A DNA stretch of 64,000 nt from Caballeronia concitans. GTDB lineage: Bacteria > Pseudomonadota > Gammaproteobacteria > Burkholderiales > Burkholderiaceae. Both the position numbers and the translations under genes were made by a program. The notes under the pieces are model-generated. The model did not search any database. It was not told where the DNA came from and saw nothing but the letters and a program-made list of their open reading frames with translations. The stretch spans positions 310,001-374,000 of the forward strand of contig NZ_FCNV02000004.1 of the NCBI RefSeq assembly GCF_001544615.1, given 5' to 3'. This document shows, one piece after another, positions 38,294-46,664 of this stretch. Numbering within the stretch: the first letter of the stretch is position 1; each line of letters opens with the position of its first letter.

Positions 38294-39498
38294 AGATCGT
38301 TCACGTCATCACCGCGCTTCCGGCCGATGGCGCCGAGATGCTGCTTTACCGGCTGATACGCGCATCGCGCGGCAGCGGCGTGAGGCATGCGGTGATATCG
38401 CTGTCGTCGGAAGACACGCTCGCTGCGCGCATCCGCGAAGCCGGGGCCGAGGTGCGCATGCTCGGCATGCGCCGCGGCATGCCCGGCCCCGCGAAGTTCA
38501 TGACGCTCGTGCGCTGGCTCGACGAACTCGATCCGGATGTCGTGCAAAGCTGGCTCTATCACGGCGATCTCATCGGCGGCCTCGCGCTTCACGCGATGAA
38601 CGCGACGCGACGCCTGCGCGGTTCGCGTGCGCCGCGTCCCGCGCTCGTCTGGGGCATCCATCATACGGACCTGCGTTCAACGGGCAGCAGCCGAATGACG
38701 CGCTGGGTCACGAAGGCGTGCGCGATGCTGTCCGCGCGCGTGCCGGATGCCATCGTGTGCTGCGGCGAAGCGGCCATGCAATCGCACGTTCAGGGCGGCT
38801 ATTGCGCCGGGAAGATGACGGTCATTCCCAATGGCTTCGAGCTGGATGTCTGCAAGCCGATGCCGCTCGCGCGCGAGCACTTGCGTCGCGATCTCGGTTT
38901 CGATGCGGATGCGCCGGTGGTCGGCATCGTCGGGCGATATCACGCGGTAAAGGACTACCCGAACTTCATTGACGCGATGCGCCGCGTGCTCGACGTGTTG
39001 CCGCAATGCCGCTTCGTGATGGCGGGCCGCGGGCTCGATCACGACAACGGCGAACTCGTCGCGCGCTTGCATCACGCGGGCATTACGCACGCCGCGCGGC
39101 TGCTCGGTGCATTGGAGCATCCCGAGACCATGCTCGCCGGGCTCGACGTGTTCTGCCTGTCCTCGCGCAGCGAAGGCTTGCCGACTGTCGTGGGCGAAGC
39201 AATGGCGTGCCGCGTTCCATGCGTCGCCACTGATGTCGGCGACACGGCGTGGCTCATCGGCGAGACAGGAACAGTCGTGCCGCCCGGGAACGCGGAAGCA
39301 CTGGCGCACGCACTGATCCATATGTTAAGGATACCTTCAGAAGAACGGCGCGCGCTCGGCCTTGCCGCGCGCGAACGCATCGAGCGTATCTTTTCGATCG
39401 AAACGAGTTGGCGACGCTATGAAGAAACGTACGTGAGCACGATGAACACGCAACGCAAATCGACGCACGATTGCGTCGGGTTCAAACAGACAGACTGA
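38290..39498 (+). CDS. Glycosyltransferase family 4
   Basis: This 402-residue GT-B enzyme begins MKIVHVITALPADGAEMLLY (GTG start at 38290 overlapping the previous stop). The C-terminal domain has VGIVGRYHAVKDYPNFIDAM and SSRSEGLPTVVGEAMACRVP with the donor-site Glu pair. It completes a set of three adjacent GT4 genes, which with an initiating transferase fits a repeat unit of about four sugars (inference). A non-coding gap follows. Confidence 0.9.
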   Translation: MKIVHVITALPADGAEMLLYRLIRASRGSGVRHAVISLSSEDTLAARIREAGAEVRMLGMRRGMPGPAKFMTLVRWLDELDPDVVQSWLYHGDLIGGLALHAMNATRRLRGSRAPRPALVWGIHHTDLRSTGSSRMTRWVTKACAMLSARVPDAIVCCGEAAMQSHVQGGYCAGKMTVIPNGFELDVCKPMPLAREHLRRDLGFDADAPVVGIVGRYHAVKDYPNFIDAMRRVLDVLPQCRFVMAGRGLDHDNGELVARLHHAGITHAARLLGALEHPETMLAGLDVFCLSSRSEGLPTVVGEAMACRVPCVATDVGDTAWLIGETGTVVPPGNAEALAHALIHMLRIPSEERRALGLAARERIERIFSIETSWRRYEETYVSTMNTQRKSTHDCVGFKQTD

Positions 39499-39566
39499 GG
39501 ATTGCGATTCGTGTGTGGAGCGCAGTACGCAATGCTATTGGGACTGCATAATTTGCACAGGCAGAG

Positions 39567-39809
39567 TCATTTGTGATGACCCGAGCGCGATGAATGGCCC
39601 GCTTCTTTCGGCTTCAGTTCGTCCGACTTGTGCATGCGGCCGCGCACGCCGCTAAAGACGCCAGGCGAACGCTCGCCGTTGCCTTCGTCGCTGTCCGTGC
39701 CGCGCCGATGCCGCCGCCGCGAAGGCAGCAGCACGTCGGCCACCGCCAGCAAGGCGAGCGCAACGACAGCGAAAAACGCTATCGTGCCGACAGTAATGGC
39801 GAAGTCCAT
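39567..39809 (-). CDS. Small single-span membrane protein (80 aa)
   Basis: The product begins MDFAITVGTIAFFAVVALAL and has one TM helix (about residues 7-27) followed by a basic, Ser/Gly-rich tail ending in a His/Lys cluster. A strong GGAGAGG ribosome site directly precedes the ATG at 39807-39809, which supports translation. It is on the opposite strand to the glycosyltransferases. No family recognised; function unknown. Confidence 0.6.
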   Translation of the reverse strand: MDFAITVGTIAFFAVVALALLAVADVLLPSRRRHRRGTDSDEGNGERSPGVFSGVRGRMHKSDELKPKEAGHSSRSGHHK

Positions 39810-39952
39810 TCCCTCTCCAGACGAATCGACGCTGGGGTAATCCCGCAGCCGGGGTTACTTAGAGCAGCATCCATGCCATTAGTTTTCGGCATTTTCAGCC
39901 GAAAGTTAAGGGGCAGTACAGGTGATTGGCAGAAAAAGACAGTTGCATGCAC

Positions 39953-39982
39953 AAAAGGGCTGCCTTCGCGGGCAGCCCTTTT
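39953..39982. terminator. Bidirectional Rho-independent terminator
   Basis: An 8-bp perfect stem (GGGCTGCC 39957-39964 / GGCAGCCC 39971-39978) closes a TTCGCG loop and is flanked by AAAA on one side and TTTT on the other, so it can act on both strands. It lies 24 bases downstream of the beta-helix lipoprotein gene (minus strand). Confidence 0.85.
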
Positions 39983-40006
39983 GCCGTCAGCCGGAAACCG
40001 CCTGGC

Positions 40007-41188
40007 TTAACGCGTGTAAGTCATGTTCGTCACTTCGACCGCCGGACCGGCGTTGTCCCAATCCGTCTTGCTGAAGCCGAGCGCCGAGTGCATGTACACG
40101 GGGTTGTCGCTGCTGATATGGCCCGTCACCGAATAGCCGTTCAACTGCAGACCGCCGACCGCGTACGCCACGTGATACGAAGCGTTATCGCGGTGGTTGG
40201 TGATGTCGACCGTCACGGCCTTGGCGACCGGGCCGGGCAACGCGCCGAGATACACGAGAATGCCGTAGCGGCAGTTGTTCGTGGTCGGGCTGATCACCTT
40301 GATGTTCGACAGCACCGCGTTGTTGTCGTTCGGCTCGATATCGAGACCGGCCGAAGGCATCGTGCCCTGCGTGTTCGACCACGTCGGCGTGTCGAACGTG
40401 ATGTTGCTGCCGCTCGTGATCGTCGCGCCCTGGCGACGGCAACCGTCCGCCACGTGCTTCGTGATGGTGATGGCGTTGCTCGGCGTCGTGAGCGAGTGAT
40501 ACGAGCTTCCGATGTAGATGCCGTCGCCCCAGCAGTTGATCGTCGTCGGCGAGGTGATCGTGGAGTTCGTCGCGCCGGCAATCGAAATGCCCATGCCCTG
40601 GCCGCCATCGTTCGGATCGTTCGTCGCGGAGTTGAGCTCCTTGCTGCCGTCCAGGTACGCGTTCTCGATCTGAACGTTGTTCACGTCCCACAGACGCAGA
40701 ATCTGATAGCTCGCCGTGTTGTGCGCGAGCAGCTTGATCGACGCGCCGCTCGCGAAACGCAGGTGCGAGTTCGTGCGCAGATCGAGGCCTGCTGAGTCGA
40801 TGCGGACCTTGCCCGAAATCAGCAGGATTTTGCCGACGGAACCGTCGATGGCCTTCTGAAGCGCCGCGCGGTCGTTGGTGACGCCGTCGGCCTTCACGCC
40901 GAACGTGCTGGCGTCGACCGTGCCGGCCGACGAGGTTGCCGCTGCTTGGGTGGACGATGCGACCGGCGTGCTCGACGCAGAGGTGCTCGACGCGGCCGAG
41001 GTGGTTGCGGCCCCGCCGCGGCGCCAGCGCTTGTCGGTGGCGGCGAGGTCGTCGGCGCTGCCGCCGCCGCACGCGGCCAATGCCACGGTGCCGGTGCCGG
41101 CTGCGAGAGCCGTCAGGAATTTGCGGCGGGTGAAAATCGGGTTTTGGTTTAGTTCAGAAGAAAGCAGATTGTTTTTGATAAAAGGCAT
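40007..41188 (-). CDS. Secreted right-handed beta-helix protein, Tat lipoprotein (pectate-lyase-3-like)
   Basis: This 393-residue protein has a twin-arginine signal (FTRRKFLTALAAGTGTVALA) ending in a lipobox (LAAC near residue 40), then a Ser/Thr/Ala-rich linker. A parallel beta-helix domain starts VDASTFGVKADGVTNDRAAL, the usual pectate-lyase-3/polygalacturonase-like entry. Tandem strand turns such as GMGISIAGATNSTIT and INCWGDGIYIGSSY follow. In a polysaccharide locus such proteins may be lyases, epimerases or binding proteins; no catalytic set can be assigned. A diverged paralog lies at 44567-45571. Confidence 0.85.
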   Translation of the reverse strand: MPFIKNNLLSSELNQNPIFTRRKFLTALAAGTGTVALAACGGGSADDLAATDKRWRRGGAATTSAASSTSASSTPVASSTQAAATSSAGTVDASTFGVKADGVTNDRAALQKAIDGSVGKILLISGKVRIDSAGLDLRTNSHLRFASGASIKLLAHNTASYQILRLWDVNNVQIENAYLDGSKELNSATNDPNDGGQGMGISIAGATNSTITSPTTINCWGDGIYIGSSYHSLTTPSNAITITKHVADGCRRQGATITSGSNITFDTPTWSNTQGTMPSAGLDIEPNDNNAVLSNIKVISPTTNNCRYGILVYLGALPGPVAKAVTVDITNHRDNASYHVAYAVGGLQLNGYSVTGHISSDNPVYMHSALGFSKTDWDNAGPAVEVTNMTYTR

Positions 41189-41695
41189 TGTGCTTGACGT
41201 TATTGATAGGCGACTGGGAAAAAGAAATGTCCGTCGGGACCGCAAAATCGGACGAAGGCAAAGCCGTTCAACCGGGGCAATAAAACGCCCGAAGCATTTT
41301 GGTCACGAGATGCCGGTCAAACTTACTTCATAACGCAGACTAACGCTTGCGGGTAATGGCATGTAATACCGATACCGGGTTCGAATGATACACACCGTGG
41401 TATGACAATTAAGATTGTTTCGTAACGCGATGTAACTAATTAGCGGGGACAGGTGTGAATAGCGAGAACGTACGTTCTCCGTATCCCAAGCGGAGCGCGG
41501 GATTCGGGAAAACGCTTGCTTATTGATCGGACGATTTAAAAAAAATCGTCGAGAGGGGAAATAAGGGTTGTCGTTGCTACCGAACGACAGGTTTCACGTA
41601 TGAAGAAAACCGCATTTATTGCTTGAATTATTCTTCCGATTATTGATATGGCGCGCCGATTATATTTTTATTGGCGCGCTTTCGCTTTCATTTGT
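41189..41695. other. Lower-GC intergenic region upstream of the beta-helix lipoprotein gene
   Basis: This 507-base stretch is clearly AT-richer than the surroundings. It contains a 16-bp perfect palindrome at 41464-41479 (listed separately) and an A-rich hairpin (GACGATTT/AAATCGTC at 41530-41550). The promoter of the lipoprotein gene should be here. No gene is convincing. Confidence 0.5.
41464..41479. promoter_or_regulatory. 16-bp perfect palindrome, candidate operator
   Basis: The sequence GAGAACGTACGTTCTC is a perfect palindrome about 276 bases upstream of the beta-helix lipoprotein start codon, inside AT-rich DNA. Its symmetry suggests a dimeric regulator site. I know of no assigned regulator for it. 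Confidence 0.5.
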
Positions 41696-42829
41696 CTACG
41701 ACGTCATTTCCGCATTACCGCGCCGCATTCCCGCGCGAATTGCCGCGAGTTTGCTGATACCGTCGTTCATGACGAAAGCCACGCGCCCCCACGACGACTT
41801 CGCGATCTGCACGCTTGTCGCCGTGGACACATTGCCCTTGCTCCAGTACGGCTTGAACGTCTCCGCGCCGGCGCCCAGATCGAAGTCGAACCGGTTTTCG
41901 ATCGCCCAGCGCACCCAAGCCTCGATGCTGATCGCGCCGGGCGCGAACTTGCCGAACGCCCGGTCGAAGCCGGTCATCACACCGAGCATGATTCCCTGGC
42001 CGAGTCCGACCATGTTCGCGGCGATTGGCACGCCGTCCAGCACAAGGACCATGATCCGCGAATAGGGTTTTCCCTCGCTATCGGCGGGATGATTCGCCAG
42101 CGCGACGAGATAATCGCGAAACGCCTGCGAATAGAGCCACGCGCCCTTCTTGTCCACGCGCTCGGCCCAGCCACGCTTGCATTCGAGCATCCAGTCGACC
42201 ATGCGTGCGTTTTCGTCCGCGTCGTCGGGACCGAGCACGCGCATCTCGACCTTCCCCTGCCGCTCGAGCCGCCTGAGCAGCGCGCCCGGCTTCTTGCCCG
42301 ACAGCGTCCCGAGCGGAGCCGCGAAGCTCTCCCAATCCTTCTCTTGCGACAGGCGCGCGATGGCATAGGGATGCGCCTTCGCCGTCATCAATCCTTCATG
42401 CGCCATTGCGAGCCGATAGAGCGCACTGTCGTGATCGAGATACGGCAACAGGAAGATGTCGGCCGGGCAGCGTTCGAGCGCCGCGCGCCAGATCGATTCG
42501 ATCAGTTCAACTGAATCATGTTCGGGGTCGACGAGCACGGTCGTGTAGTCCGCCGATTCGGGGCTCAATGGACGCATCACGGTCCAGAGCCGATTACGCG
42601 AACGAACGAGCGGCCACACCGCGATGAGCCGCTCGCCGCGATGAACCGCGATGATGCGAAGCGACCGGCCCATCGGCTTCGCCACGCATTCCCAACTGAG
42701 CCGGCACGTCACGAATGACTCGTGATGCCGCCCCCGCGCGCGCCGCCACAAGGCTTGCCATTCGTCTCCGAGCGCATGGAATTCATCTGTCGTTTCGATG
42801 ATGTCGATACGTGTGGCTGGTGCGATCAT
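41696..42829 (-). CDS. CelD/BcsL-type GNAT acyltransferase (FemAB-like fold)
   Basis: This 377-residue cytoplasmic protein belongs to the BioF2-like acetyltransferase group (Acetyltransf_6) often found in cellulose and capsule loci. Family features are FHALGDEWQALWRRA at the N-terminus, RLSQEKDWESF-to-LRRLERQGKVEM in the middle and FDFDLGAGAETFKPYWSKG near residue 320. It may acylate a lipid-linked sugar or a carrier-bound intermediate; no substrate is known. It is divergent from a second, only distantly similar protein at 43225-44319. Confidence 0.82.
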   Translation of the reverse strand: MIAPATRIDIIETTDEFHALGDEWQALWRRARGRHHESFVTCRLSWECVAKPMGRSLRIIAVHRGERLIAVWPLVRSRNRLWTVMRPLSPESADYTTVLVDPEHDSVELIESIWRAALERCPADIFLLPYLDHDSALYRLAMAHEGLMTAKAHPYAIARLSQEKDWESFAAPLGTLSGKKPGALLRRLERQGKVEMRVLGPDDADENARMVDWMLECKRGWAERVDKKGAWLYSQAFRDYLVALANHPADSEGKPYSRIMVLVLDGVPIAANMVGLGQGIMLGVMTGFDRAFGKFAPGAISIEAWVRWAIENRFDFDLGAGAETFKPYWSKGNVSTATSVQIAKSSWGRVAFVMNDGISKLAAIRAGMRRGNAEMTS

Positions 42830-43224
42830 GAGAATCTCTGCGACGGCACATGGTTTGCGATGGCTTGCGCATCGAGCAGTTCACGCAAGCTACATCGTTC
42901 GTGAATAGACATCATTTGGCTGTCCTTCGCTTGGCGCATCTTGCATCGCGAAGCAACTGGCGCAACGTGCGATGCCGTACAGTGGTGCACTCGATTGCTC
43001 ATTTACGCTCCGGTAAACCCTTGTAATAAGTCGCCCGACGTATTCTCTTGACATCGTCGAAATCATGCATCACCTCTTCTGACTCACGCCGCCGACTCCG
43101 CGTCTGTCATTCCGTCGCGCCAGCCATTGGACGCTGTCGGCCGCGTGCTAACGCCCGTGCTGAAGTTTTGCAGCGCACATTAAACGCATAGCGAACTGCA
43201 TCATGAACCAAGTTGCGAGGCACA
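42830..43224. other. Divergent promoter region between the two acyltransferase genes
   Basis: This 395-base stretch separates two divergent genes and should contain both promoters. A TTGACA hexamer on the plus strand near 43050 is a possible -35, but a matching -10 cannot be fixed with confidence. No gene or repeat is seen. Confidence 0.35.
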
Positions 43225-44319
43225 ATGAATAACGAATGTTTTTCAGCAGGCTCTTCAACTGTCGCGATCAAACCCAAGCCCGCGAAAGGCAAACAGAATA
43301 AAGCCAAGGAAAATGTCAAGATCGCCGTGACAAGCGACGTGAAGCCGCAAGGATTGACTGCACGATCGATCTTTCATGAACCGTGGTGGCTCGAGGCGGC
43401 AACCGACGGTAAATGGGATGTCGTCGAAGTCAGACAGGGCGATGAAGTCATCGGTGAAATGCCTTATATGCTGGAGCGTAAAGGCATATGGCGAATATCC
43501 GAATTGCCGTCGATCACGCGCACGCTCGGTCCTGTCATCAAACCGCAACGCGCGGGCAGCAGCGAGCGCGAATGGTGTTATCGCATGGAGATTGCGAGTC
43601 AGCTCGTGGCGAAACTCCCGTCGTGCGCGCACTTTCATCAATTGATGGACACGCGCATGTCGGAAGCCGAGGCCATTGCGTTCTCGCTGCATGGCTATGA
43701 TGTTTCCATCGGCTATACGATGGAGATTCCCCCGGACCGCACCGAAAGCGAAGCGTGGTCGGCCTTGCGTCGTAACACGCGCAACTGGGTGCGCCGCGCG
43801 ACCGAGCGTCTCGCGATACGGGAGATACCGAACGCCGATGCCTTCGTCGACTTCTACGACAGCAATCTCGCCGTTCGCAAACGCAATAACGTGTATGGCT
43901 CGACCATCATGCGACGCGTGCTCGGCGAAGTGCGCAAGCGCAACGCAGGCGTGATGCTCGGCGCGTTCGACGAAGACGGCGCGCTCGTTGCCGAGACCGC
44001 GCTCGTGTGGGACGACCGTGCGGTGTATTACCTGTTGTCCTCGCGCCGCCCGGATGCGCACGGCGGCGCCATCAGCCTGTTGATCTGGGAAGCCGCGCGG
44101 ATCTCACGCGAACGCAAGCTGATCTTCGATCTCGACGGCATTTCGACCGCGGCCATTCTCGAATTCCTGTCGGGCTTCGGCGGGCGGCTCGTGACGCGCT
44201 ATGAGATCGAACGCATGCGCGCGGATTACGGCGCGCTGCGCAGAGTGCTTCGCGGCGAGAGCATGGCGAGAAAGACGGGCGCGAAACGTCTGCGCAAAAT
44301 GCCCTCGGAAAAGACCTGA
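43225..44319 (+). CDS. GNAT/FemAB-like acyltransferase
   Basis: This 364-residue protein has a Lys-rich N-terminus (KPKPAKGKQNKAKE), then a FemAB/BioF2-like domain. IFHEPWWLEAATDGKWDVVE near residue 50 is a typical opening, ALRRNTRNWVRRA lies near 185 and YYLLSSRRPDAHGGAISLLI near 275. Such enzymes transfer acyl or aminoacyl groups and are common in exopolysaccharide clusters. The ATG at 43225 follows a GCGAGG ribosome site. Substrate unknown. Confidence 0.8.
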   Translation: MNNECFSAGSSTVAIKPKPAKGKQNKAKENVKIAVTSDVKPQGLTARSIFHEPWWLEAATDGKWDVVEVRQGDEVIGEMPYMLERKGIWRISELPSITRTLGPVIKPQRAGSSEREWCYRMEIASQLVAKLPSCAHFHQLMDTRMSEAEAIAFSLHGYDVSIGYTMEIPPDRTESEAWSALRRNTRNWVRRATERLAIREIPNADAFVDFYDSNLAVRKRNNVYGSTIMRRVLGEVRKRNAGVMLGAFDEDGALVAETALVWDDRAVYYLLSSRRPDAHGGAISLLIWEAARISRERKLIFDLDGISTAAILEFLSGFGGRLVTRYEIERMRADYGALRRVLRGESMARKTGAKRLRKMPSEKT

Positions 44320-44341
44320 ACTCGACTTCGTCATCGATGGT

Positions 44342-44554
44342 TCATGCTTTTACCGTCGATGACGAACTGCATCGCACAAACTTGCTGCCGATGAAATACG
44401 CGTATTCGCCTTCGTGATAGCGCATGAGATAGAGCCACCAGCGCAAATACCATCGCGCCCGCGCCGGCGAACGCGAGCCGTCTGCGATCGCCGCATAGCC
44501 GCATAGCCGAATGACGATGAGCAACAGCGCGGGTATCGCGCTGTCCCACAGCAT
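44342..44554 (-). CDS. Possible small membrane protein downstream of the second beta-helix gene
   Basis: A 70-residue frame begins MLWDSAIPALLLIVIRLCGY, 12 bases after the stop of the beta-helix gene on the same strand. It has one hydrophobic helix (about residues 5-24) and a basic/aromatic middle (RWYLRWWLYLMRYHEGEYAY). No ribosome site is clear and no family is recognised. The position in the transcript and the composition make it plausible, not proven. Confidence 0.4.
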   Translation of the reverse strand: MLWDSAIPALLLIVIRLCGYAAIADGSRSPARARWYLRWWLYLMRYHEGEYAYFIGSKFVRCSSSSTVKA

Positions 44555-44566
44555 GCGAACGCTCGT

Positions 44567-45571
44567 CTAGCGGATCAAGCGCAGCCCCGTCACCACGACA
44601 GCGGGACCGCGCTTGTCATAGTCCACGCTTTCCACCGAAGCGAGCCGCGAATCGACCCATACGGGCGAACGGCTTTCCACGCGGCCTTTGACAATAAAAC
44701 CCTTTGTATCGAGACCTGAAACGCTGAAGGCATTATCGGTCGAACCTTCATCGCGATGACCGCTAATCGTTATATCGACACGCTTGGCAAGCGGCCCCGG
44801 CATTTCAGCGAGAAAAACGAGAATGCCGATTTTGCAGCGGCGCGTAACGGGATCGACGATGCGGACATTTTCCAGCACGTCGCGATTCGAATTCGGCTCG
44901 ATATCCAGCCCCGCCGACGGGGCGGTGCCTCCGATGTTTTCCCACACGCCGCGTTCGATCACGATATTTCTGCCGCTGATAATGGACACGCCCTGCCGCC
45001 GGCAATTGCTCGCATGGTGATCGACGATGCGAATATCTTCGGGGGCCACGTACTGCGCGCGATAACTGTTGGCGATATACACGCCATCGCCCCAGCAGTT
45101 GATGGTCGTGGCGGATTTGATGGTCACGTTCGTGCTGCCCGCGATCGAAATGCCCATGCCGTAGCCCTCGTCGCGGCGCTTCGGCTGCGCGGCATTCAGA
45201 TCCTTGCTGCCGTCGAACGTGCCGCCTTCGAGCACCACGTTGGTCACGTCCCAGATGCGGATGATCTGGTAGAACGGCGTGTCGTGTGCAAGCAGCTTGA
45301 TGGACGCGCCGGAGTCGAAACGCACGCGCGTTCCGCTTCGCAGATCCAGCCCTTTCGCATCGATGCGGCAACGCCCGCTGATGACGAGCGTCTTGCCGAC
45401 GGATTCATCTATCGCAGTCTGAAGCCTTACGCGGTCGTTGCTCGTGCCGTCGCCCTTCACGCCGAACGTGCTGGCGTTCACGGTCTCCGCGGCGTGAAGC
45501 GGCTTCGAAGCGAGGGTTTCCACCAGCGCGCCGAGCGCAATGAGCTTGAGCGCAATCCTTCTTTTTCGCAT
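44567..45571 (-). CDS. Secreted right-handed beta-helix protein (paralog, Sec signal)
   Basis: This 334-residue protein has a Sec signal peptide (RIALKLIALGALVETLASKP, cleavage near HAA-E) and then the same beta-helix domain as the protein at 40007-41188. It starts VNASTFGVKGDGTSNDR, with GMGISIAGSTNVTIK and INCWGDGVYIANSY aligned to the paralog. It lacks the lipobox and Ser/Thr linker of the paralog, so it should be periplasmic or released rather than membrane anchored. Possible roles are polymer lyase, epimerase or binding protein. Confidence 0.84.
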   Translation of the reverse strand: MRKRRIALKLIALGALVETLASKPLHAAETVNASTFGVKGDGTSNDRVRLQTAIDESVGKTLVISGRCRIDAKGLDLRSGTRVRFDSGASIKLLAHDTPFYQIIRIWDVTNVVLEGGTFDGSKDLNAAQPKRRDEGYGMGISIAGSTNVTIKSATTINCWGDGVYIANSYRAQYVAPEDIRIVDHHASNCRRQGVSIISGRNIVIERGVWENIGGTAPSAGLDIEPNSNRDVLENVRIVDPVTRRCKIGILVFLAEMPGPLAKRVDITISGHRDEGSTDNAFSVSGLDTKGFIVKGRVESRSPVWVDSRLASVESVDYDKRGPAVVVTGLRLIR

Positions 45572-45694
45572 GACGCGGCGGGCTCCTTGATGCGTCGTTT
45601 GGATACATCGAATGAAATGTGAGTTCTCAAACTTATACGCGATCCGTGTCCCGTTACGCTACCGCGCAACGCACCTTTTTTCGTTAGGTTACCG

Positions 45695-46249
45695 ATGAAA
45701 CCGCTTGATCTGATCAGGAGCGATCTCTACCGCTATGCAGGCTCCTCCGATACGGGAACGCTCGTTCGCAAGTTCATTTCATCGGAAGGATTCAACTATT
45801 CGGTGTGGTTCCGTCTTGCGTCGGCCAGGCCGCACGGATTTCTTGGCGGACTCCTCAAGATCATTCTGCGCCGCAAGCAGCGCCAGTTCGGCATCATCAT
45901 TCCGGCGGGCACCCAAGTGGGACCGGGGCTCTTTATTGGGCATTTCGGCAATATCGTGATCAACGAGACCGCTGTCATAGGGGCGAACTGCAATCTCTCG
46001 CAAGGCGTGACCATCGGTTCCAACGACGGTAAAGCGGCGACCATTGGGGATAACGTTTATATCGGGCCGAATGTATGCATCGTCGAACACGTGATAATCG
46101 GCGATTCAGTGACGATCGGCGCGGGCAGTGTCGTGACGTCGAATGTGCCGGCCAACGTGACGGTGGCGGGCGTGCCCGCGCGCGTCGTGAGCGATGACCT
46201 CGCGCGCAATCGCGAAGGCCGATACGTGCTGCGCCGATGGAATGCGTGA
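45695..46249 (+). CDS. Hexapeptide-repeat acetyltransferase (serine acetyltransferase / WcaB-like)
   Basis: This 184-residue left-handed beta-helix enzyme begins MKPLDLIRSDLYRYAGSSDT. The hexapeptide core runs GIIIPAGTQVGPGLFIGHFG, INETAVIGANCNLSQGVTIG, ATIGDNVYIGPNVCIVEHVI, and it ends VAGVPARVVSDD. The catalytic His is likely in GHFGNIVIN. In capsule loci such enzymes O-acetylate a sugar of the repeat unit using acetyl-CoA. It is divergent from the second beta-helix gene. Confidence 0.87.
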   Translation: MKPLDLIRSDLYRYAGSSDTGTLVRKFISSEGFNYSVWFRLASARPHGFLGGLLKIILRRKQRQFGIIIPAGTQVGPGLFIGHFGNIVINETAVIGANCNLSQGVTIGSNDGKAATIGDNVYIGPNVCIVEHVIIGDSVTIGAGSVVTSNVPANVTVAGVPARVVSDDLARNREGRYVLRRWNA

Positions 46250-46664
46250 CCATTATGTGATTACCGCGTTAAAGGGGTCGTCATCATGCCGACACACGCG
46301 GTGTATGCCATCGCTCGAAAGCACAAAAGAAGGCTTGTGAGAGCAGCCAATTCTTAGCGGCTACGCGGCCTAGCCAACACTTCATCAACAAAAAAACGTG
46401 CCATCCAAAAGGCATGTCGCGCGATGATATTCGGACTCCCAACGTGATTGGGATAAGCGGGATATCCCTGATTAATCATAAAAAAAGACTCAGGAATAAA
46501 TAGGGTTATCGCGCGTTTTACGGGCTACGTATCCGTGTTTCGCTTCGACGCAGTGGCTTGATCGAAAGACTCGAGGGCCGAGTCATCGGCCCGCATGTAC
46601 GGCATTGGCTAATTAATTCTGATTCCGATCGACCGTCCGCGCTGTTGACCATGAGCACACGACA
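46250..46664. other. Intergenic region before the initiating transferase gene
   Basis: This 415-base stretch is AT-richer than its surroundings. It includes short A-runs and a 10-bp palindrome (GGGATATCCC, 46459-46468) of uncertain meaning. It probably carries the promoter of the downstream transferase gene. I see no gene. Confidence 0.4.

Noticed and set aside
46459-46468. GGGATATCCC palindrome as an operator
   Set aside because: Only 10 bp and not repeated nearby; expected by chance often enough in 64 kb.
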